DNA of 64,000 nucleotides from Chiua virens (taxonomy: Eukaryota > Basidiomycota > Agaricomycetes > Boletales > Boletaceae), in NCBI GenBank assembly GCA_019787685.1, contig JAHNUO010000015.1:682001-746000 (forward strand), read 5' to 3'. Made by a program: the position numbers and the translations under genes. Of this stretch, positions 10,928 through 21,871 are shown piece by piece. The notes beneath the pieces are model-generated. The model was given only the letters and a program-made list of their open reading frames with translations, searched no databases and was not told the DNA's origin. How positions within the stretch are numbered: the stretch's first letter is position 1; each line of letters starts with the position of its first letter.

Positions 10928-13900
10928 ATGGCCGCACCACTGCTCAAGTTTCACAAGGAAATCTTGGAGGAGATCCATGACCCGTCCACGAGTGACCTGC
11001 TCATCCTTGCCCGCGGTCTTGGGCTACGGCGGATAGTATGTACACTTATGAAGATTTGCGACTCTCCGCAGAACTTGGTTCTCCTCGTGAATGCCGCTCC
11101 GGAAGAAGAGGTCGCTATCGGCGAGGAGTTGGGCATTATGGGCTGCCGAAGACCCGGTTTGCGTATCGTCGGTTATGAAATGAACAAACGAGATAGGTTT
11201 GCCTTCGTTTTACCAATTTCTTGAAAATATGAGAAGTTCACGTCCTGAGTCAAGGCAGGATCTATACAAGAAGGGCGGCCTTATTTCGGTCACTTCCCGG
11301 ATATTGGTCGTCGACATGTTGCAATCTGATATACCCACCGAACTTATCACCGGTGTCATTGTCTTGCATGCCGAAAGGTGAGCCATCGCTCATGATAGCA
11401 AAAGAGTACATATAAACACGGTTCTTCAGAGTGACAGCGCTTGCGTTGGAAGCATTCATTGTCAGACTGTACCGCGAAAGGAACACCACCGGGTTTCTAA
11501 AGGCATTTTCTGATCAGCCTGAATTCATCACTAGTGGAATGTCACCTCTGAAAAATATCATGAAGGAACTTCAGTTGCGGACGGTTCATATTTACCCGCG
11601 GTCAGTCGTCTAAACAATGAAGCATGTTGCATTCTAACAAGCCATTAGATTCCATCAATCCATCAAAGATACGCTCGAGAACCGCAGGGCTGACGTCGTT
11701 GAGCTGTATCAACACTTGACTGAAAATATGGCAGCTATTCACCATGCGATCGTGCAGTGTATGACTATAACGCTCTCCGAATTAAAGCGTTCGAATACCT
11801 CGGTGGGGCACATCCACGTACATGTCGATAATACTGACTCCAAACTTTAGCTCGAGCTCGACGATCTTACTGTTGAGAATGCTTACTTCAAGTCTTTCGA
11901 TGCAGTAGTGCGAAGACAGCTCGATCCCGTATGGCACAAGGTGGGACCCAAGACGAAGCAGCTAGTCAGTGATCTTGCGACACTGAGGCGTCTCCTTACG
12001 TGCGTAATTCTGTCATGAAATTGTTTGTCGTTAATGGCGATTGAATATAGCTACCTATTATCATACGATGCGCTTGGCTTCCACGCATACCTCGAGACGT
12101 TGGTAGCCTCCAATACTACCACTACAGCAGGGACTACGCGACAGAATCAGTCTCCTTGGATGCTCACAGATGCCGCCAACCTCATTCTCCAAAACGCTAA
12201 AAGACGATGTTATACACTTTCAAGGACAAACGCTGATCGCCCATCGACTGCGATTGACCCTGTAGACGATGAAAACGCTTGGGATGCCTTGGATGACATG
12301 GAAGGGCACGGACAACGCTCACCTGAGAAAATCCCAAAACCCTGGATTCCGGATGGTATGGACCCCATCCTCGAAGAACTCCCAAAATGGGATTTACTTG
12401 CCGACGTATTGCATGAAATCGAAGAAGAGATAATGAGGCAAGAGTCCCTTTCATCTTGTAAGTACTCTTCCATACTTGACTTGTGATATATAGCAACACG
12501 AAATTTTTCAGACGGTCGTGGTTCGAACATTGTTTTAGTCATGACATCTTCCCCCCAATCGTCTGCTTTAGTTAGTGAGTTCTTGTCCGAGATGAACGTT
12601 GATGCGCCGAAAGGAGAAAGGGGTAGGGAAATGATGGAAGCGAAGCTACGCCGCTACCTATATTGGAAAGGAAGACTGACAAGTCAGAAGAACAGGAAGA
12701 GCGAAGCATTGGCGCAGCCCGAGAAAGCCCCTCTTCGAGTATCGGGTCATAATGGTTCCGGAGGAATGAATGAAGCCTTGCAAAGGAAGGATAAAGAGAG
12801 GACAGCTAGAAGTGCGAATCGACGGAGAGTCCGTGGTGGCGGCCCATCGTCTGCGTCGCAGAACAAAGTCAAGGAGAATCCTGGGCAGGTCGTCGTACTG
12901 GATGACGGTGAGGAAATTGAAGCGTCGTGAGATCTGTTTTTGTCTCCTACAAATATTCATGACTTATTGGGTGCTCATTCAGCCTCGCAGAGCAGAGCAG
13001 AGCTATGAACGAGCTCGTAGTGCCTGATGCGGACTTGGAACTTCTGGAAGCGATGCTCGCGAGTCATGTCAACGCCGAGTTCGACATGCGATATGGTATC
13101 CTTCCGCCCCAACAAACTGTGGTCGTGCGCGCCTACTCTGATGATACGGATGATCAGATTTTAGCAGAATTGCAACCCAAGTTCATCGTCATGTTCGAGC
13201 CCAGCCTCGAGTTTGTACGTCGTATTGAAGTATACCGCAATTCAAGCCCGGGCTTGGGTGTGAGAGTATACTTCATGGTGTATCAGCTGAGCTGCGAGGA
13301 ACACAAGTATTTGGCAGGACTAAGGCGCGAAAAAGAGGCATTCGAACGTCTCATCAGAGAACGTGGGGTGCGTGCGTTTCACCCACTAGACAGACTAAGT
13401 CCTAAAGGCCTAACTACTCGCCTCATGTAGTCGATGCTGCTTCCAATTTACGAGGACAAGAGGGTCGGGAGTAAAACAGGAGAACAGATTATCAAATCAA
13501 TCAGTTCTCGTATGGCAGGTGGACGAAAAGAGCTGACCACTCAAGCATCTCAGGTGCGTTGGGACCAATCTCGACAGTTATCTCAAAGCTGACGTGCTTT
13601 CGAGGTGATCGTCGACATGCGTGAGTTCCGGTCAACGCTTCCTTCTCTACTGCACGCGTCGGGTCTCTTGGTCATCCCTGCAACTCTGACTGTTGGTGAT
13701 TACGTACTTACACCCAACATCTGTGTTGAGCGTAAGAGTATACCGGACTTGGTTTCCAGTTTCAACAGCGGCCGGTTGTATGTCACTACTCGCTCCCACT
13801 TTAGCGGTGCACCTCATCTAAATCAAACTCTGGATCAGGTATGCTCAGTGTGAACTCATGTCAGTGCACTACAAACAACCCGTCCTGCTCATCGAGTTTG

Positions 13901-14468
13901 AAGAAAACAAGGCGTTCTCGCTCGAGGTTTGTCCTTTCCATCCGCACTTACCTGCATGAGCCAACCATGATATGCAGACGGTCTCGGAGACGGCCAAAAC
14001 CTACGCCAAGCCCTCCACCAAGTACCCCGCCAAGAGGCCCGGTATATCAACCGAGTCAGGACCGCGCGCCGCCCTCGATTCAATCCAAGCTCGTCTTGCT
14101 CACGCTCCACTTTCCCCGTGTACGCATCATCTGGTCGTCCTCTCCCTACGCGACAACAGAGATCTTCAACGATCCTCAAAATGAATAACCCAGAACCCGA
14201 TCCTTCCCGGGCCATCGCGATTGGGGCTGAGGAGGATCCAGATCTGGGTGCGGGGGTGAACGCGGCCGCGGAGGAACTGCTGCGGTGCGTACCGGGCGTG
14301 ACGGCTAAAAACGTGAAATACGTGATGAGCAAGGTGAGGAGTGTGCGTGAGCTGTGTGGGTTGGGGAAGGAAGAGGTACAGGGGATACTGGGGGTTCAAC
14401 CTGGGAACCTATGCTGGGAGTTTATGCATCGAGGGGAGCGAACGAGGGGGCGGGATCGTGGATCTTGA
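10928..14468 (+). CDS. XPF: XPF/Rad1-type structure-specific DNA repair endonuclease (two apparent frameshifts near the 3' end)
   Basis: Known for the family: the catalytic subunit of the XPF-ERCC1 (Rad1-Rad10) nuclease cuts the 5' side of lesions in nucleotide excision repair and acts in crosslink repair and recombination. Seen here: an N-terminal helicase-like part ([57 protein letters not shown]); a linker rich in charged residues; [13 protein letters not shown] and [18 protein letters not shown]; the ERCC4 nuclease core ([27 protein letters not shown] with the ERK triad); and a C-terminal helix-hairpin-helix ([17 protein letters not shown]). About ten short introns are needed. Around 14,030-14,037 the frame must shift between KYPAK and GPVYQPSQ. 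Around 14,171-14,176 an extra C breaks [13 protein letters not shown]. Both act as +1 insertions between the nuclease core and the hairpin domain, so either the gene is newly dead or the assembly has indels here. Confidence 0.85.
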
Positions 14469-14469
14469 A

Positions 14470-14920
14470 TGCTTGATGCTTGAGTCCAGCGTTCTGCCCG
14501 AGTTAGTCTATTTTCTGGTAGAATCTATACACAATCCGTACACCGGCACAGGGAGATCCGCGAGACAGCGTATGACAAGGTCAAAGATCGGTTCGAACAT
14601 GTCATGGTGCTTGCACACTGACATGGGTCACGGTAGATAAAGTCACATCGTGGGAGTTGAACTGACGGGACCCAAAATGATGTCTTGCTGATAATACATA
14701 CCACCAACAGACACGGCCACTTTTAGGAACCCAAGTATGTATAAATACCCTCAGTGGGAACGCATTCACAGGAAACCGTTATCAGGGCAGCCTTGGGGCA
14801 GCCTGAGGGCGTTATCACCTCACTTGAACCTCCCCACTCGAGGTCAAGACTCGGATTTTGATTTCAAGTCAAAAACTCAAGCTTATCGTATCGCCTGTTT
14901 TGCACCACCATACTTCCAAG
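14470..14920. other. Intergenic stretch
   Basis: This lies between the XPF stop and the reductase start. A TATA-like ATAAATA lies near 14,742, but it is about 180 bases upstream of the reductase ATG, so its role is doubtful. Nothing else is recognisable. Confidence 0.35.
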
Positions 14921-14926
14921 CAAACG

Positions 14927-16602
14927 ATGCCTGCTGTTCAACCACCTGCTAAAGTGCTCGTATCAGGGTGCCACGGGGTACATCGCCGCGTGGGTCGTGC
15001 AGAACCTGCTCGAGAGAGGCTACGCTGTTCGTGGTACGGCGAGGTCTGTCGCCAAGGGTGATTTCCTCAAGAACGTATTTGCATCTTATGGGGATAGATT
15101 CGAGGTTGTCGTCGTAGAGGATATCGCCCTGGTAAGCCTTCTACCAAGAGCGGCCATGACCTATCTTAGCCATGATCTCGAGTTCATGGCATGCAGTCAC
15201 CTCGAGATCGAGCTGTGGCACACATGGGCCACGTTCCTGTACCATTTTGCTTATCGTTTACACGTTTTTTAGGATGGGGCATTTGACGAAGCAGTGAAAG
15301 GTGTAGATGCTATAGAACACACAGCGTCACCGTTCCATATGAACGCGATCGACCCCGATGGTAAGTCGAACAACACTATCGGAAGATTCCCATAAAACGA
15401 GCGCTTTGCACTAGAATTGATTAAGCCTGCCGTCAACGGTACAGTAGGAATGTTGAAGAGTATTCTCAAGGACGGGTAAGCCTCTAAACTGCGCCGACCC
15501 CCCCAGTTCACAAAAGAACATATTTCTGGATGAGACAGATCTAGCAAGGTCAAACGTGTTGTTATCACATCTTCAGGAGCGGCTGTTTTGCGTGAAGACC
15601 CGAATCCTATTACCTTCACAGAGGCCGACTGGAACAATCAATGCCTCGAGATCCTTAAAAAGTACGAGGACTGAACGAAGAAGGAACGAAGCACCCAGCA
15701 TGGTGAAATACCGAGCATCGAAGACACTCGCGGAAAAATGTAGGTAGCATTTCTTCTCGTGTTTCCACCCATTCGTGGTTCACCTGCTCACTCGGAACAA
15801 CACAGCTGCTTGGGAATTTGTGAATAATCCAGAAAATAAGACTCGCATTAACTGGGATTTGGTGGTGCTCAACCCACCATTCGTAAGTCTATCTTTTGAC
15901 GACCGGACCTCCGGAAAACTGATCATCTTACTCTCAGGTCTTCGGGGTGAATGTTCAAAATTAGCGTTTCTAGGTTGGGAAGTACTCACAAGCTCATTCT
16001 CGTCATGATAGCCAGCCATTCATGAAGTCACCACCCCAGCTTCACTCAATACCTCTGCGGCAATATTTTACAACTATGTCGCGGACGGTGCAAAGGCAAA
16101 TTTGGCGGGAAACGACTTCCTTGCTAATACTGGAACTTGCTGGATCGATGTCCGTGACCTCGCCGAAGCGCATGCACTCGCTCTTGAGCAAGAAGCGGCA
16201 GGAGGCGAGCGCTTCATCGTCAGTGCTGGTAAGTCCGGTGTTCCCTTGATTGTTGTGGGGTAGAAAGGAAATGATCTATCGATTGACCTCCACTGTCATC
16301 ATCCTCTCGTAGGATTGTGGAAATGGCAAGACTTCAGTGAGTGCATGACCATCTGAGAGCTTCGAAGAGAATGAAGAATCCAACGTACTTTTATCCTTAC
16401 AGTAGACGCCGCCAACGACTTGAACCCGCCACCAAAGCTTTCGACTGCCTTGCCAGTCGGCGTGCGAGGTGCAGGCAAGCTTGCAAAGCACTTGACTATC
16501 TATAACACGGCCAAAGCGGATCGTATTCTCGGCCTGAAATACCGAACTGTTGCGGAGACGACCAAGGATACCTTTGCAGATTACGAAACGCGCGGTTGGT
16601 AG
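14927..16602 (+). pseudogene. Dihydroflavonol-4-reductase-like NAD(P)-dependent reductase (extended SDR), frameshifted
   Basis: The family reduces ketones or aldehydes using NAD(P)H; the substrate cannot be told from sequence. Seen in order: MPAVQPPAKVLVSG and the Rossmann turn (ATGYIAAWVVQNLLERG); HTASPFHM; VKRVVITSSGAAV; the catalytic YxxxK as YRASKTLAEK; WDLVVLNPPFVFG; WIDVRDLAEAHALAL; and a C-terminus ending YETRGW with the stop at 16,600-16,602. About seven GT-AG introns of 50-90 bases are needed. Two lesions appear. Three Gs at 14,966-14,968, where two are needed, break the nucleotide-binding motif. A +1 gain before the TGA at 15,672-15,674 separates the frame of LEILKKYED from that of APSMVKYRASK. 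It is a probable pseudogene, with the same caveat about base errors as for XPF. Confidence 0.75.
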
Positions 16603-16609
16603 ACAGAGG

Positions 16610-17570
16610 GATAAATGATTGTTGGAGGAAGACATTAGCTTGTATAATACCAAGCGAACAATACGGCAGGAAGGCCCGACACGTTTGTATGTGCGTATAA
16701 CATTTGAAGGCAGAGAGCAGCCTGAGAAAGAGAGTAAGTTATATCCCTTAGTTTGGTGGCGAATGCATGGATCAGAATTCGGTGCAATTGAAGTACAAAA
16801 CACAGATTAAAACTTCCGACGAAAGGCCCTAAACGCTTGCAGGTATTCGGTAAATTTTGCATGGATCCAGATCATGGCGATTGTTATGCATGTCACCGTA
16901 TTCTGACAGATGGTCAGGTGGAGCAATTGCCACCCCGGTTGCTTGCTTCAGGGAAGCATTCCCGCGTCCCTGATTGTAGGCATAGTACGTCCGGCTCCGC
17001 GGGGGTAAGTATCTACAGTCTGGCACCGTGGCACGTTTAACAGCCGTTGTCAATATTTGGTGTCATCATAAATTATTTTATAATCCCGTCGACGTCGGAG
17101 CTGAAAAAGTACATCATCACGGGCTCAAGCGCTCATTCTGGGGCCCTCCACGTTGGCAACTCCACATAGTATCAACTTGCCAACGCCGTTGCAAAGGCCA
17201 TCGTTGCTATCCCTCGTCGTGTGGCATGCAATGAAACCCTAATGGTAATATGTACATACCAGCATTTCCGTACGTCTCTCGAGTCGGCTGTGATATTTGG
17301 ACTTCTTTTATTTGTGCGCCTCCCCGCCTGGATGTCGTGTGTCAAATCATAATCGAAATCTGCAACGCTTCCTATCCGCCAGGTATCTGCAGATTCGTTT
17401 GATTACCTTACACTCTGCGTTTTATATCTTTTCTTCCAAGTGAACTCCCCCTTGGCGATTGTGAGGGTGCCAACATTTATTGTTGGAGCTGTCCAAAGGG
17501 CGCATACAAGTTATTACTGACGCCCATTTATTTCGTCTCTTCTTTTTGTACTCATTCAGCTTTAGATTTG
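16610..17570. other. Intergenic stretch, possible decayed coding remnant
   Basis: No intact gene is present. Between about 17,095 and 17,230 one plus frame reads like protein (ELKKYIITGSSAHSGA, then YQLANAVAKAIVAIPRR) but is broken by a TAG and has no recognisable family. The right end should contain what is left of the promoter of P3. Confidence 0.3.
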
Positions 17571-17576
17571 TCTAGC

Positions 17577-18161
17577 ATGCATCTGCTATGCACGGCATCC
17601 ATTTTCGTGTTTAAGACTGTCAACTTTGAAGCATTCAAATTTCATGTCGCAAACCATGGCGTACGTCTTGCTTGAACTTTTTCCGGGAATTGATTCAACA
17701 GCCATGTTCAGCAAGATCAATGGTGGGTTTCAAAACCTCCATAAGAACACAGGACTCCCTCATCTTGCTGACTTCCGGGCAATCCAGATGCGCGATACTG
17801 GTGTCGTTCCCTTGACTGAGATTGACAAGACCTTCATGGGTAGGCTTTACCCAACAATGATCAGTGGCAAGCACGGCACTCATCGTCTTGTTGTTGCCAG
17901 TGGACATGTTTCAGCAACTTGTCGATGGATCTAGTATTTCAGGCAAATTGTACTCCGATATCTCCTCACTATCTCTGGATTGACGGTATGTTTCTTTTTT
18001 CGCGATCGTGGTTCTGACGTGCGAAGCAGGCGAGCCATGATATCGGTGATGCTACGAACTATTCTGATACCTTGAATTGAATGAGTTAGTTCAAACCAGA
18101 CAGTGGTATAGGATTGAGTTACCAAGCTATCTCTGTTGGCAATACGACTCCGTGGATTGAA
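17577..18161 (+). pseudogene. Aspartic protease P3, 5' half (split by nested retrotransposons)
   Basis: Decayed exons of a fourth pepsin-like protease: a short N-terminus from the ATG at 17,577 (VNFEAFKFHVA matches VNFDALNSHVA of P4); GGFQNLHKNTG...GVVPLTE (matching GLENFEKNTG...GVPLTD of P1); a flap-like segment DGSSISGKLYSD; then GIGLSYQAISVGNTTPWIE. The segment with the first catalytic Asp (DTGSS) is missing or unrecognisable, and stops interrupt the region near 18,080. The coding sequence stops at WIE, where the Copia element begins. The reading resumes with NL at 38,907, so the insertion struck an exon. Confidence 0.75.
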
Positions 18162-18383
18162 TGTTGATACGAAACAATACATACAAGCAGCTGCGAGTGT
18201 AGATTACTTTATTTAGTAGTTTGTTCACGCGTCGCTGCTCACTACTTACGCTCCGATTATTCGCACGCGTACCTCAGTCGTTCCAGCCCAAACGACTGAG
18301 GTATGTCGTCTCGTATTCACTCATTATATGAGTTACTCACATACCCTACCTAGTCTGTTCATTAGGTATGAATACAATGTAGT
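18162..18383 (+). repeat. Copia 5' LTR, left part
   Basis: The first 222 bases match the 3' LTR at 38,647 except one CpG transition. The part ends with GTAGT, the target duplicated by Gypsy A. Confidence 0.93.
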
Positions 18384-19143
18384 TGTTACGGTAGTCCCGG
18401 GTAGGGCCTAGCGTAGACGCAAAAGCGCAAGTACCAAGCGGCTGCGATAACTCAAACAACCACCACTTGATATGTGGCGCGCTGTAGAGTTCGAGGAGGA
18501 GTACTGGTCAGCGTATTGCTACCAGTGAGACGAGTTAGAACTTAGGACGTTGCCTAAGAGCGTCCTGGTGGGAATCTATACCCGAAGGACCTAGACTGCC
18601 CCTTGTGATCGGGGTGGATCGAGATGCTGGACGTTGGTCGCAGCGACGAGGGATGGCCTTGAGGGAGGGCCCAAAGAGGAGCAGTGATACTAGCTTAGAT
18701 TGCGTAGATCAAGACTAAGGTACAGGAGTAGCACTGCGCGGTATTTATACTACGGGACTGGTGCACGGACCAGCAGTCAAAAGGGGTGGTCAGGAAGAGC
18801 GGAACTGACTAAGGACCAAAGGAGTCGTGCGGGGTGGAAGCACCGGATCGACGAGGGAAGGAAATGGTAAATACGGAAGCTGTCCAAGTGACAGCGGAAA
18901 TGAAAGTGACCCGTACCGGATCAAGAAGTAGAAGGGCGGAAGCGACGACGGATCCCCGGGTTGAGCCGGAGTGTGTGATCGGAGTATCCGGATAAGAAGA
19001 GAGAAAGGCGGGGCAAAGGGTTAAGCCCTTGCTGAGTAATCCGGGGCAAGGGTAAGCCTTGCGGATTGAATTGTAGGAGATACCTGTAGTATCGAGCGTA
19101 GAGAAAGTAGCAAGAAAAGCAAAGGAAAAGATGAATCGTAACA
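18384..19143 (-). repeat. Gypsy A 3' LTR
   Basis: 760 bases with ends TGTTACGG...CGTAACA. It matches 33,222-33,981 except four CpG transitions. Confidence 0.93.
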
Positions 19144-19185
19144 TTACCCCCCGGCTAAGATCAAAGCACCATGTGAAGATCATCT

Positions 19186-19747
19186 TCAGAAATCGAACGA
19201 ATCCCTAACAGGGCTGCCCGTAATGTTGGCGTAACCTTCAGCGTCAATGGGGTCGTCGCACGGCGACGCAGAGCGGCGGGCCGGGGAGGCTGAGGAACGT
19301 CCGGAGGGACGGCAGAGCGGGGGGCTCGGAGGAATAGGGCGGCGGTTGCGGCGATGGGCGGAGGAAGAGGATGAACCATTGGACGACGAAGAGTTCGAGG
19401 GGATGATGGGGCGTGGAGAACGACGGTTCCAGGTGGGTCCGGTTGCCACCGGGGTAAGTCGGTTGGCCAGGGGAATCCTAGCGTGGACGCGAGGGGGTTG
19501 TCCGGGGCAACGGGACTGGATATGTCCAGGGGACCAGATAAGACAGATGGGACATTGGTAGTCTCGACATTCAACGCGGATGTGCCCAAGCTTGTGGCAC
19601 TCGTAGCAGGCCTCGTGGTAGCGAGGGTGGTCCTCAGGGAGGTCGACCTGACCGGTTTGGAACATGTGTTCCGCTTCGGCTCGGTTGCAGGCATCAATCT
19701 CTTCCGGAGAGAAGGGAAGAGAGGAGGCGGAGGGGGTAGATGGCGAA
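19186..19747 (-). pseudogene. Gypsy A Pol, C-terminal extension (detached by Gypsy B)
   Basis: This continues the Pol frame that breaks at 27,498, after removing Gypsy B and one GCGAA copy. It carries two zinc-knuckle-like motifs in tandem, CYECHKLGHIRVEC (CX2CX4HX4C) and CPICLIWSPGHIQSRC (CX2CX6HX4C), then a Pro/Ser/Arg-rich stretch and a conserved tail YANITGSPVRDSFDF. The stop is at 19,186-19,188. The same tail closes Gypsy B Pol, which supports it as real protein sequence. Confidence 0.8.
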
Positions 19748-20501
19748 TGTTACAATTTCTTTCTTTCTTTCATCTCTTGTACTTCTTCACTACACTCGGT
19801 ACCTAGGTATCCTCGTACGTTCATCCGTACGCTTTCTTTTTACGCTTGTATCTCCGCACCGGCTTTACCCGGATGCTTACGTCCTTCTATTCTCGTCATC
19901 ATCCGATGGCATCGCACTTACTCATTCACTTCTCGTCATCTTCCGATGGCTTCGCATTTGTCATTTCATCTTCGTCATCGTCCGCTGCCATCGCATCGTA
20001 CGATTTCCCCTTTTGATTACTGCGCACTCCTTTTGGCCCTTTAACCCTTCCGCTCTTCTGGCCTACCTCTTTTAGTTACTTGGTCCGTGCGCAGTCCAGT
20101 AGTATAAATACCCTGCAGCGATACTCCTGTACCCTAGTCTTGATCTCCGCAATACTAGCTGAGTATCTCTGCTCCACTCGCCCAGCGCCTGTGACCACTC
20201 GACCGGACCACTCCAAGTCCGTGACCACTCGACTGGACTACTCTTAGTCCTTTATCCACTCGGGCTCATCGCAGCCAACCCTCGACCCTTGACCGTCCCT
20301 CGGGTATAGATTCTCAACAGGACAACTCTCAGCAACGCCTGAGTTTTCACTCGTCTCTCTGGTAGCATTCAGCTGATCAGAAACCCTCGTTCGACTCTTC
20401 AGCGCACCACGTATCAAGTGGTGGTTGTTTGAGTTATCGCAGCCACTTGGTACTTGGCGCTTTTGCGGCTACGCTAGGTCCTACCCGGAACTACCGTAAC
20501 A
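19748..20501 (+). repeat. Gypsy B 5' LTR
   Basis: 754 bases. A TATAAATA box lies at 20,103-20,110. About 32 bases downstream is the TAGTCTTGATCT segment that is complementary to the primer site. Confidence 0.92.
20135..20146 (+). promoter_or_regulatory. Self-complementary primer segment at the probable transcript 5' end (Gypsy B)
   Basis: TAGTCTTGATCT, about 30 bases after the TATA box, is the exact reverse complement of the 12 bases at 20,504-20,515 just inside the LTR. Gypsy A has the same arrangement (11 bases: 33,544-33,554 and 33,209-33,219). Confidence 0.7.
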
Positions 20502-20503
20502 TA

Positions 20504-20515
20504 AGATCAAGACTA
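20504..20515 (+). promoter_or_regulatory. Primer binding site of Gypsy B, self-priming type
   Basis: AGATCAAGACTA starts two bases after the 5' LTR end. It does not begin with TGG, as a site for a tRNA 3' end would, and it pairs with the LTR segment at 20,135-20,146. Confidence 0.7.
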
Positions 20516-20891
20516 CCAATACAGCCTGCCTTCGCGCAGCTAGCTGCCCACCATTGCCGGATGACCCCCCACCCGTCCAACTTTGAACCCCGCTTGGAAC
20601 CTCCGAGCCGCCCACACCCCGTCGTCAGATCTATCCGACGAAAACCCTGAACCCTCGACCCCACTTTCTGAACCTCAGGAAGCAGACCTCGACATCAACG
20701 TCGAACACCTTGACTCGGAAGACGAAACCCAGCGACTAGCTGACCGTCTTCATCAAACACTCGACCTCCCCGCACTTGCCACCTTCGCGTCCCCTACGAC
20801 CCCACGAAGGCCGAACCCCGGACCACCATCTATCCGGAACCGGAACCCATCCATCGTACCACCACCCGTACGAACGACCACCTCGACCAAC

Positions 20892-21794
20892 ATGTCTAAC
20901 AAGGCAGTTGAACTTCGTCTCGGAAAACCCTCAGCCTTCAACGGCTCCTACGACCGTGCCATACCCTGGCTCAACGACGTCGCCACCTACCTCTTCGTCA
21001 ACGAAGATGTGTACAACACCGAGAACAAACGAGTGGCTTTCGCCCTCTCCTTCATGACCGAAGGATCTGCTCTGACTTGGGCCGACACGTTCCACGCCAA
21101 GTCCATCACCGCTAGATCTTTTGGGACATGGCTCGACTGGCAAACGGAGTTCCGAAAGGACTTCGAACACCATGACACCAAGGGCGACGCTATCGCCTGG
21201 CTATCCACCACCCGCGCCACTAAAAACGAGGACGTCCCCTCGTATATCTCCTCCTTCCGCAACAAGGTCGTCACCGCAGGGCTTGCCGGCTCTGACTCTG
21301 TCCTCATCAATTTCTTCGCCGCCGGACTCCCACCTTCTCTCATGAGGAGGATCCAAGGGATGGATACGGTCCCTACCACGATCGACAAGTGGTATACCCA
21401 AGCCATCCACTTCAAAACCCAATGGGAACGCGCCGACAAGATTACTCGCCGAAACAAGAAACCCGCCGCTGCCGTGGTATACCATGAACAGCCGCCTCGC
21501 AAGAAGGAGCGAGACCCCGACGCAATGGACGTAGATGCCATCTATGTTCCAAAGCTTACCGAGGCAGAGCGAAAGCGATGCTTCGAGCAAAAACTCTGTT
21601 TCCGCTGTCGCAAACCCGGGCATCAAACGTCCGCCTGCACGGCGTTCTCGACCAAAAACCCCCCGTCGTCCTCCAAGAAGGTTCGAAAGACCGCCCCGAA
21701 ACCAGAACCTGTCCCCGCCTTAGTAGAAGTAGAGGAGGACGATGAGGACGCCATGAGCGTCAACAAGGTGGCCACTCCGGTCACGGGTTTTTAA
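20892..21794 (+). CDS. Gypsy B Gag
   Basis: A capsid-like region (KAVELRLGKPSAFNG, YLFVNED, SYISSFRNKV, FFAAGLPPSLMRRIQGMD) is followed by a basic linker and one zinc knuckle CFRCRKPGHQTSAC (CX2CX4HX4C). The first in-frame ATG is 20,892. The frame is open farther upstream, to about 20,583, with a conserved acidic stretch that Gypsy A also shows, so translation may begin earlier by a route not visible here. The frame ends TAA at 21,792-21,794, directly after the slippery heptamer. Confidence 0.85.
   Translation: MSNKAVELRLGKPSAFNGSYDRAIPWLNDVATYLFVNEDVYNTENKRVAFALSFMTEGSALTWADTFHAKSITARSFGTWLDWQTEFRKDFEHHDTKGDAIAWLSTTRATKNEDVPSYISSFRNKVVTAGLAGSDSVLINFFAAGLPPSLMRRIQGMDTVPTTIDKWYTQAIHFKTQWERADKITRRNKKPAAAVVYHEQPPRKKERDPDAMDVDAIYVPKLTEAERKRCFEQKLCFRCRKPGHQTSACTAFSTKNPPSSSKKVRKTAPKPEPVPALVEVEEDDEDAMSVNKVATPVTGF
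21785..21791 (+). promoter_or_regulatory. -1 ribosomal frameshift heptamer, gag-pol junction (Gypsy B)
   Basis: G GGT TTT precedes the gag TAA. It fits X XXY YYZ, and the -1 frame (GGG TTT TTA AGG) is open straight into Pol. Gypsy A keeps the same seven bases. Confidence 0.75.
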
Positions 21795-21871
21795 GGAGGA
21801 AGACCGATTCGACGCCGGTATCTTCCCATTCACGTACCCATGTACTTGTAGCTGAACTTTCGTCTCAATCT

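Noticed and set aside
17095..17230. Protein-like plus frame (YIITGSSAHSGA... VAKAIVAIPRR)
   Set aside because: Broken by TAG, no start or splice pattern and no recognised family. Mentioned only as a possible remnant.
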